Assembly (NCBI RefSeq): GCF_016899775.1
Contig: NZ_JACJJE010000033.1
Span: 1-35,746, forward strand
Length of the DNA stretch: 35,746 nt
Direction of reading: 5' to 3'
DNA from: Pseudoflavonifractor capillosus
Lineage (GTDB): Bacteria; Bacillota; Clostridia; Oscillospirales; Oscillospiraceae
Position numbers and translations under genes: made by a program. Under the pieces are notes generated by a model, which was not told where the DNA came from, searched no databases, and saw only the letters and a program-made list of their open reading frames with translations. Position 1 is the stretch's first letter. The number at the start of each line of letters is the position of its first letter. Positions 29,159 to 35,746 of the stretch are shown here, piece after piece.

Positions 29159-30097
29159 ATGGCGCAAACCAGCGCGGCGGCCCCCGCTCAGGGGAAGCCG
29201 AAAAAGCAAAAGCAGTCCCCCTATTCCGGCATGAGCAAGGCGCTGATCCGGCGTGAGACCATCTCCGCCTACTGCTTTCTGATCCCCAGCCTCATCTTCT
29301 TTGTGACCTTCGTGGTCGTCCCCATGTTCATCTGCGTGTTTTACAGCTTCACGGAGTATGGCCTGGGCGGCGTGAAGGGCTTTGCCGGTTTGGAAAACTA
29401 CGTCAAGCTGTTCCAGGACCCCATCTTCCACAAGGGCTTTATGAACACGGTGCTCATCGTGGTGGTGGCGGTGCCCACCGTCACCGCTTTCTCCCTGTGG
29501 GTGAGCTCCGCCATCTACAAGATGCACGCCATCCCCCGGTCCTTCTTTCGGTGCGTGTTCTACCTGCCGGTGGTCACCGGCTCGGTGGCCATTACCGTGG
29601 TGTGGAAGTGGATTCTGGACCCCTACAACGGCATCCTCAACCAGGTGGCCGGAACCTCCGGCTTTGACTGGCTGGGCAACCAGAAAACCGCCATCTGGTT
29701 TATCATCCTGATCCTGTTCACCACCTCCATCGGTCAGCCCATCGTGCTGTATGTGGCGGCCCTGGGCAACGTGGACCAGTCCCTCATCGAGGCGGCCCAG
29801 GTGGACGGCGCCACCAAGCTCCAGGTGTTCTGGAAGATCAAGTGGCCCCAGATCATGCCCACCACCCTGTATGTGCTGGTCATCACCACCATCAACTCCT
29901 TCCAGTGCTTCGCCCTGATCCAGCTGTTAACTCGCGGCGGACCGCTGAACTCCACCATGACCATCATGTACCAGGTGTACGACACCGCCTACCGGCTCAA
30001 CGATCTGGGCTATGCCTGCGCCATCGGCGTGGTGCTGGCCATCATCATCGCCATTTTCTCCGCCATCCAGTTCAAAGTGGCGAAGACCGACAATTAA
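29159..30097 (+). CDS. ABC sugar transporter permease (MalF-like)
   Basis: A 312-residue inner-membrane permease with six predicted helices, the first at about residues 36-58. Residues 1-30 are a cytoplasmic Ala/Pro/Lys-rich extension. The EAA loop contacting the ATPase is LIEAAQVDGATKLQVFWKIKWPQI (about 210-233). The start follows GGGAGG. It is 15 bases upstream of the second permease and pairs with it as a heterodimer. Confidence 0.93.
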   Translation: MAQTSAAAPAQGKPKKQKQSPYSGMSKALIRRETISAYCFLIPSLIFFVTFVVVPMFICVFYSFTEYGLGGVKGFAGLENYVKLFQDPIFHKGFMNTVLIVVVAVPTVTAFSLWVSSAIYKMHAIPRSFFRCVFYLPVVTGSVAITVVWKWILDPYNGILNQVAGTSGFDWLGNQKTAIWFIILILFTTSIGQPIVLYVAALGNVDQSLIEAAQVDGATKLQVFWKIKWPQIMPTTLYVLVITTINSFQCFALIQLLTRGGPLNSTMTIMYQVYDTAYRLNDLGYACAIGVVLAIIIAIFSAIQFKVAKTDN

Positions 30098-30112
30098 GGA
30101 GGGGGCGAGCAA

Positions 30113-30955
30113 ATGAATAAGAAAACCGATCTGACCGGCACCTCCAAGGGCTATAAGATTTTCTCTGTGATCATTCTGATAGCCGTAGTGCTGTTCTTCC
30201 TGTTCCCCCTGTACTGGATTATTACCGGTTCTTTTAAGAACAACGCGGAGATCACCGCCCGGGAGCCCATCTGGTTCCCCATGAGCCCCACGATGGAGAA
30301 CTACATGGAGCTCTTTGACAACCCCGCCTTCCTGTGGCTGTTCAACATCATCTTCATCTCGGCGGCGGCCATGCTGCTCACCTGCATCACCGCCTCTCTG
30401 GCGGGATATGCCCTGGGCAAGAAGCGGTTCATCGGCCGGGGCGTCCTGTTCACCATCATCATCTGCGCCATGGCCCTGCCCAAGCAGGTCATCGTCATTC
30501 CCCTGGCCCAGCTGATGACGTTCCTCCACCTGAAAGACACCCTGTGGGCGGTGATCCTGCCCACGGTGGGCTGGCCCTTCGGCGTGTTCCTGATGAAGCA
30601 GTTCTCCGAGAGCATCCCCACCGAGATCCTGGAGGCCGCCCGGGTGGACGGCGCCGGGGAGCTGCGCACCTTCTTCAGCGTGGTCTTCCCCATGATCAAG
30701 CCGGGCATCGGAGCCCTGGCCATCTTCACCTTCGTGAACACCTGGAACGACTACTTCCTCCAGCTGGTCATGCTCATCAGCGAGGAGCAGTGGACCCTGC
30801 CTCTGGCCATCGCCAACATGCAGGGCGAGATGTCCACGGACTACGGCCTCATCATGGCGGGCGCGGCTCTGGCCTCCGTCCCCATTATCATCGTGTTTAT
30901 CGCCTTCCAGAAGTACTTCACCCAGGGCATCGCCATGGGCGCGGTGAAGGGGTGA
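30113..30955 (+). CDS. ABC sugar transporter permease (MalG-like)
   Basis: A 280-residue second permease with about six helices. The first (about 14-36) is followed by the typical YWIITGSFKNNAEI segment. The EAA loop is EILEAARVDGAGELRTFFSVVFPMIKPG (about 169-196). The start follows GGAGGGGG. It completes the importer with the binding protein and, very likely, the ATPase encoded at 34484. Confidence 0.93.
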   Translation: MNKKTDLTGTSKGYKIFSVIILIAVVLFFLFPLYWIITGSFKNNAEITAREPIWFPMSPTMENYMELFDNPAFLWLFNIIFISAAAMLLTCITASLAGYALGKKRFIGRGVLFTIIICAMALPKQVIVIPLAQLMTFLHLKDTLWAVILPTVGWPFGVFLMKQFSESIPTEILEAARVDGAGELRTFFSVVFPMIKPGIGALAIFTFVNTWNDYFLQLVMLISEEQWTLPLAIANMQGEMSTDYGLIMAGAALASVPIIIVFIAFQKYFTQGIAMGAVKG

Positions 30956-30959
30956 GCCC

Positions 30960-31418
30960 ATGATCTACGCCAAGAACGCGGACGCCCTGGCTTACCGGGG
31001 CATTCACCCCAACCTGGACCTGGCCCTGGAGCACATCACCCCCGAATTCCTGGCCTCCCTCCGGGACAACCAGCGGGTGGAGCTCAAGGGGGATCTGGTG
31101 TACTGCACCCGGTTTACTTATGAGACCATCCCCCAGGAGGAGAGCTTCTTTGAGGCCCACCGCCGCTACCTGGACATCCACATCATGGTGGAGGGGGAGG
31201 AGCGGGTGGACATGAACCGCCCGGAGGACCTGAACCTCACCGACGCCCAGGAGGGGAACGACTTCTATGCCTACCAGGGGGAGAGCTGGCACTCCACCGT
31301 GCTCAAGCCCGGGGAGTTCCTGGTGGTGTTCCCCGGGGACGCCCACCGCATCAAGGTGCAGGTGGACGGGCCCAAAACTGTCAGTAAAGCGGTGTTCAAG
31401 GTGTGTATTGACGCCTGA
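30960..31418 (+). CDS. YhcH/YjgK/YiaL (DUF386) family protein
   Basis: A 152-residue beta-sandwich protein of the YhcH family, often found in sialic-acid operons (yhcH in the E. coli nan operon). Family motifs: YRGIHPNLDLALEHI, FEAHRRYLDIHIMVEGEERVD and GEFLVVFPGDAHRIKVQV with metal-binding His residues. The family is proposed to act on sugar anomers or as a metal-dependent sugar isomerase, without firm proof. It starts 4 bases after the permease stop, so it is co-translated. Confidence 0.9.
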   Translation: MIYAKNADALAYRGIHPNLDLALEHITPEFLASLRDNQRVELKGDLVYCTRFTYETIPQEESFFEAHRRYLDIHIMVEGEERVDMNRPEDLNLTDAQEGNDFYAYQGESWHSTVLKPGEFLVVFPGDAHRIKVQVDGPKTVSKAVFKVCIDA

Positions 31419-31486
31419 ACCGCCGCCCTCCCGGCGGAGCGATCCCAGATCCGCCGGGGAATCTTGAAACTTGGAGAGACCGAATT

Positions 31487-32395
31487 ATGAAGGATTTCAG
31501 CAAATATCAGGGGATCATCCCCGCTTTCTACGCCTGCTATGACGAGAAGGGCGACATCAGCCCCGCCGCCGTCCGGGCCCTGACCGAGCACTTCATCCAG
31601 AAGGGGGTCAAGGGCGTCTATGTGGGCGGCTCCTCCGGCGAGTGCATCTACCAGAGCGTGGCCGAGCGCAAGCTGGTGCTGGAGAATGTGATGGCCGTGG
31701 CCAAGGGCAAGCTCACCGTCATCGCCCACGTGGCCTGCAACAACACCGCCGACAGCCGGGAGCTGGCCGCCCATGCGGAGGCCCAGGGTGTGGACGCCAT
31801 CGCTGCCATCCCCCCCATCTACTTCCACCTGCCGGAGCACGCCATCGCGAAGTATTGGAACGACATTTCCGATGCCGCCCCCAACACCGATTTCATCATC
31901 TACAACATCCCCCAGCTGGCCGGCGTGGCCCTCACCATGTCCCTGCTGAAGGAGATGCTGAAGAACCCCCGGGTCGTCGGCGTGAAGAACTCCTCCATGC
32001 CCGTTCAGGACATCCAGATGTTCCACGACGAGGGGGCCATCGTGTTCAACGGGCCCGACGAGCAGCTGCTCTCCGGCCTGGCGGCCGGGGCCATCGGCGG
32101 CATCGGCGGCACCTACGGGGCCATGCCTGAGCTGTACCTGAAGATCCGGGAGCTGTTCCTGGAGGGCAAGATGGAGCAGGCCAGAGAGATCCAGAACGAG
32201 TGCTGCCGCATCATCTATAAGATGTGCTCCGCCAAGGGCAACATGTACGCCGTCATCAAGGCCATTCTGCGCAAGCAGGGCGGGCCCGACTGCGGCGGGG
32301 TGCGCCTGCCCCTGGCCGCCCTGACCGAGGCCGACCAGGCCGTGGTGGACGAGAGCGCCGCCATGATCCAGGCCGCCATTGCCAAATACTGCTGA
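31487..32395 (+). CDS. nanA: N-acetylneuraminate lyase
   Basis: A 302-residue class I aldolase that splits N-acetylneuraminate into pyruvate and ManNAc. It has the GGSSGE motif (47-52) that binds the carboxylate, Y139 in IIYNIPQLAG, and the Schiff-base lysine K167 in VVGVKNSS. The spacing matches the known NanA enzymes. Related DHDPS-family aldolases share this fold, but the nan/nag context decides the call. The start follows GGAGAG. It is 17 bases upstream of nagB, in the same operon. Confidence 0.92.
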   Translation: MKDFSKYQGIIPAFYACYDEKGDISPAAVRALTEHFIQKGVKGVYVGGSSGECIYQSVAERKLVLENVMAVAKGKLTVIAHVACNNTADSRELAAHAEAQGVDAIAAIPPIYFHLPEHAIAKYWNDISDAAPNTDFIIYNIPQLAGVALTMSLLKEMLKNPRVVGVKNSSMPVQDIQMFHDEGAIVFNGPDEQLLSGLAAGAIGGIGGTYGAMPELYLKIRELFLEGKMEQAREIQNECCRIIYKMCSAKGNMYAVIKAILRKQGGPDCGGVRLPLAALTEADQAVVDESAAMIQAAIAKYC

Positions 32396-32411
32396 GAGGA
32401 GTTCCCCTTCC

Positions 32412-33164
32412 ATGCGAATTTATGAATGCGCGGACTACCGCGCCATGAGCCGCCGGGCGGCCAGCCTGATCGCCGCCCAGGTCGTTTTGAAGCCCGAGGG
32501 AGTTCTGGGCCTGGCCACCGGCTCCACCCCCATCGGACTGTACAGCCAGCTGGTGGAGTGGTACAAGCAGGGCGACCTGAGCTTTGCCGGCATCCGCTCC
32601 GTCAACCTGGATGAGTACCTGGGCCTGGCCCCCACCCACGAGCAGAGCTACCGCTATTTCATGCAGCAGAACCTGTTCGACCACATCGACATCAAGCCCG
32701 AGAACACCCACGTGCTCAACGGCCTGGCCGCGGACCCCGACGCCGAGTGCGCCGCCTATGACCAGCTCATCCGGGAGCTGGGTGGCGTGGACCTGCAGCT
32801 GCTGGGCATGGGCCACAACGGCCACATCGCCTTCAACGAGCCCGGGGACAACTTCGGCCTGGGCACCCACGTGGTCAGCCTGTCCGAGCGCACCATCGAC
32901 GCCAACCAGCGGTTCTTTGAGAGCCGTGACCAGGTGCCCCGCCAGGCCCTGAGCATGGGCATCAAGAGCATCATGGGCGCCCGGCGCATCCTGGTGGTGG
33001 TCAGCGGCGAGGACAAGGCCGACGCGGTGTGCAAGGCCGTCACCGGACCGGTCACCGACCAGGTGCCCGCCTCCGTCCTCCAGCTCCACCCCGACGTGAC
33101 CCTGGTGGGCGACACGGCCGCCCTGTCCAAGCTGAAAGAGGCAGGTGTACCCGTATGCGGATAA
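32412..33164 (+). CDS. nagB: Glucosamine-6-phosphate deaminase
   Basis: A 250-residue isomerase/deaminase that converts glucosamine-6-phosphate to fructose-6-phosphate plus ammonia. Key features are LGLATGSTPIGLY (phosphate binding, 32-44), VNLDEYLGL (D67 catalytic) and GMGHNGHIAFNEP (N136, H138, E143). The short form without an allosteric C-terminus is usual in Firmicutes. The start at 32412 follows GAGGAG; an upstream ATG inside nanA lacks family sequence. Its last 10 bases overlap the start of nagA. Confidence 0.95.
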   Translation: MRIYECADYRAMSRRAASLIAAQVVLKPEGVLGLATGSTPIGLYSQLVEWYKQGDLSFAGIRSVNLDEYLGLAPTHEQSYRYFMQQNLFDHIDIKPENTHVLNGLAADPDAECAAYDQLIRELGGVDLQLLGMGHNGHIAFNEPGDNFGLGTHVVSLSERTIDANQRFFESRDQVPRQALSMGIKSIMGARRILVVVSGEDKADAVCKAVTGPVTDQVPASVLQLHPDVTLVGDTAALSKLKEAGVPVCG

Positions 33165-34291
33165 CCGGCGGACAGGTCTTTGACCTGGAACAGGGTTTCG
33201 TATCCCGGGACGTGTGCTTTGACGGAGAGAAGCTGGAGCAGAGCAGCGCCGGCGGAAAGACCTATGACGCGTCCGGCTGCTATGTGATCCCCGGCCTCAC
33301 CGACCTGCACTTCCACGGCTGCGTGGGGGAGGACTTCTCCGACGCCACCCCGGACGGCCTCCAGAAGATGGCCGACTACGAGCTCAGCCGGGGCGTCACC
33401 CAGATCTGCCCGGCGGGCATGACCCTGGGGGAGGACCAGCTCACCCGCATTTGTGAAAACGCCGCCGCCCACCGGGCCAAGACCTCCGGGGGCGCGGAGC
33501 TGGTGGGCCTCCACCTGGAGGGACCCTTCCTGTGCAAGGCCAAGAAGGGGGCCCAGAACGAGGCCTTCCTCCACGACCCGGACCCGGCCATGCTCCACCG
33601 CCTGCAGCAGGCGGCCCAGGGCATGGTGAAGCTGGTCACTCTGGCGGCCGAGCAGCCCGGCGCCCTGGAGTTTATCCGGAGCGCACAGGAGGACGGGATC
33701 ACCGTCAGCCTGGGCCACACTACGGCGGACTACGACACCGCCTGCGCCGCCTATGAGGCGGGGGCCCGTCAGGCCACTCACCTGTTCAACGCCATGCCCC
33801 CCTTCACCCACCGGGCTCCCGGCGTGGTGGGGGCGGCCTTCGACCACCCCCAGGTGAAGGTGGAGCTCATCTCCGACGGGGTGCACATCCACCCCTCAGT
33901 GGTCCGCGCGGTGTTCCAGCTGTTTGGAGCCGGCCGGGTCATCCTCATCTCCGACTCCCTGCGGGCCACGGGTATGCCCGACGGCCGCTACCCCTTCGGG
34001 GGCCAGGAGATCGAGGTCCACGGCAACCGGGCCACCATGGCGGACGATCCCAACACCCTGGCCGGCTCGGTGTCCGACCTGATGGCCTGCATGAGGAGCG
34101 CGGTGTCCTTCGGCATCCCCCTCCACGACGCGGTGCGGGCCGCGGCGGTGAACCCCGCCCAGGTGCTGGGCGTCTTTGACCGGCTGGGCAGCCTGGATGT
34201 GGGCAAGACGGCCAATCTGGCCATTCTGGACCGGGACCTGAACCTGAAAGACGTATTTTTCCGCGGCCAACTGGTGGACCGCGGCGCATAA
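33155..34291 (+). CDS. nagA: N-acetylglucosamine-6-phosphate deacetylase
   Basis: A 378-residue amidohydrolase that removes acetate from GlcNAc-6-phosphate to supply NagB. The metal site and active site are visible: HFH (H52, H54), LEGPFL with E122, H188 in SLGHTTADYD, H209 in THLFNAM, DGVHIHP (241-247) and the catalytic D267 in ILISDSLRATGM. The ATG at 33155 overlaps nagB by 10 bases and begins the family-like MRITGGQVFD; an open frame continues further upstream but only inside nagB. Translation is probably coupled, as the ribosome site is weak. Confidence 0.95.
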   Translation: MRITGGQVFDLEQGFVSRDVCFDGEKLEQSSAGGKTYDASGCYVIPGLTDLHFHGCVGEDFSDATPDGLQKMADYELSRGVTQICPAGMTLGEDQLTRICENAAAHRAKTSGGAELVGLHLEGPFLCKAKKGAQNEAFLHDPDPAMLHRLQQAAQGMVKLVTLAAEQPGALEFIRSAQEDGITVSLGHTTADYDTACAAYEAGARQATHLFNAMPPFTHRAPGVVGAAFDHPQVKVELISDGVHIHPSVVRAVFQLFGAGRVILISDSLRATGMPDGRYPFGGQEIEVHGNRATMADDPNTLAGSVSDLMACMRSAVSFGIPLHDAVRAAAVNPAQVLGVFDRLGSLDVGKTANLAILDRDLNLKDVFFRGQLVDRGA

Positions 34292-34483
34292 ACCGGCATA
34301 CCCCCAATCTCATGCCCTCCGCCTCTACTCCATTTTCATAGGGCGGGGGAGCGGTCAAAAAGGAGGAAAAAGCCGCCGGGCCGGCGGTGCGGCAGTGTGG
34401 AGACCTGCCGTAAAGCCCGGGGAGTTTCGCTCTCCCCGGACGAGAGGGTACTTGCGGAGGCATTGCCCTTACGGTCCACGCAT
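34292..34483 (+). promoter_or_regulatory. Structured leader before the ATPase gene
   Basis: 192 bases with successive hairpins: CCGCC/GGCGG (34373-34387), CGGCAG/CTGCCG (34390-34410) and an 8-bp CCGGGGAG/CTCCCCGG (34417-34439). TTACGGTCCAC (34469-34479), right before the start codon, is complementary to GTGGA (34397-34401) plus CCGTAA (34408-34413), which would break the second hairpin. GGAGG (34456-34460) is 23 bases from the ATG, so there is no normal ribosome site. This suggests control of translation by folding. No known class was recognised. Confidence 0.45.
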
Positions 34484-35605
<1,122 letters not shown>

Positions 35606-35610
35606 GGGCG

Positions 35611-35625
35611 GGCTGTCGGACAGCT
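35611..35625. repeat. Short palindrome of the GGCTGTCG family
   Basis: GGCTGTCGGACAGC lies directly after the ATPase stop and has the same GGCTGTCGGA core as the palindrome at 287-330. Confidence 0.45.
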
Positions 35626-35637
35626 CCCCACAATAGA

Positions 35638-35670
35638 GAGACCGCCGCGGCTGTCTGCCGCGGCGGTCTC
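35638..35670 (+). terminator. 13-bp hairpin ending the nan/nag operon, without U-tract
   Basis: GAGACCGCCGCGG pairs perfectly with CCGCGGCGGTCTC around a 7-base loop. No T-run follows; AGTCTGTCAAAGAAC (35671-35685), part of the terminal repeat, comes next, in the same arrangement as at 75-123 and 19758-19800. Confidence 0.7.
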
Positions 35671-35746
35671 AGTCTGTCAAAGAACTCCTGTTTTCAAGAG
35701 ATGAAAACAGGGATTTTGTAAGAAAAAGGGAAAAGAAAAGTGAAGG
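35667..35746. repeat. Right copy of the 80-bp terminal inverted repeat
   Basis: Exact reverse complement of bases 1-80, including the CCTGTTTTCA hairpin, and flush with the window end. The inner boundary falls in the last bases of the terminator stem on both sides, so identity stops exactly where the unique hairpins begin. Confidence 0.9.

Noticed and set aside
33029..33154. An N-terminal extension of NagA by 42 codons
   Set aside because: The extension lies entirely inside nagB, is Arg/Pro-rich, and family similarity starts at MRITGGQVFD (33155).
34373..34450. Resemblance to the glmS ribozyme (GTGTGnAGA...GCCGTAA string before an amino-sugar operon gene)
   Set aside because: Only a short string is similar. 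The cleavage-site AGCGCC and the conserved core that follows it are not found upstream, so a glmS ribozyme is not supported. A search with the RF00234 model would settle it.

Overview
The window looks like a chromosomal segment of a GC-rich, gut-type Clostridia (order Oscillospirales, Flavonifractor/Lawsonibacter-like). The signs are strong AGGAGG ribosome sites, Firmicutes-style promoters (TTGACA/TATAAT), AddA-type recombination helicase, YolD-like and DUF4179 proteins, a superoxide reductase and lipoprotein binding proteins. The genus is an inference. Both window ends carry the same 80-bp sequence in inverted orientation, flush with the ends; because the genes inside are ordinary chromosomal ones, this most likely marks a contig broken at a dispersed repeat.

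Layout. 1-3.4 kb: intergenic palindromes, a desulfoferrodoxin, an orphan TAXI-type binding lipoprotein and a TIGR00300/ornithine-cyclodeaminase-like enzyme with a structured leader. 3.6-7.1 kb: tRNA-Ser(GGA), then two tandem copies of an ECF sigma/DUF4179 anti-sigma module. 7.1-19.8 kb: a DNA-maintenance neighbourhood. It holds the TIGR03915/TIGR03916 pair (putative radical-SAM DNA modification/repair) separated by a RibD/DHFR-like reductase and a nitroreductase, then comEC, addA, tRNA-Gln(CTG), and a Y-family polymerase with a YolD-like partner. 19.8-22.9 kb: a small redox group (cupin, MerR regulator, flavodoxin lipoprotein, aldo/keto reductase).

23.0-35.6 kb is a sialic-acid/amino-sugar catabolism locus: DUF624 membrane protein, ROK-like kinase, N-acylglucosamine 2-epimerase, RpiR regulator, binding protein plus two permeases, YhcH-family protein, NanA, NagB, NagA and an MsmK/UgpC-type ATPase. 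The inferred route is Neu5Ac uptake, lysis to ManNAc plus pyruvate (NanA), epimerisation of free ManNAc to GlcNAc (AGE epimerase), phosphorylation (ROK-like kinase), deacetylation (NagA) and deamination (NagB) to fructose-6-phosphate. This is the epimerase-then-kinase order, not the NanK/NanE order of E. coli.

The most interesting lead is in the DNA-maintenance part. Near-identical operator-like boxes (AGAACA-RA-TGTRCT) sit on the promoters of the radical-SAM gene and of the Y-family polymerase, and both proteins carry a QLxLF sliding-clamp-type motif. This suggests a damage-inducible, clamp-associated DNA modification or repair system built on the TIGR03915/TIGR03916 pair and possibly the two redox enzymes between them. 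Other leads are two leaders with mutually exclusive pairings, a palindromic repeat family beside hairpins that lack a U-tract, and a 161-bp MITE-like palindrome between comEC and addA.
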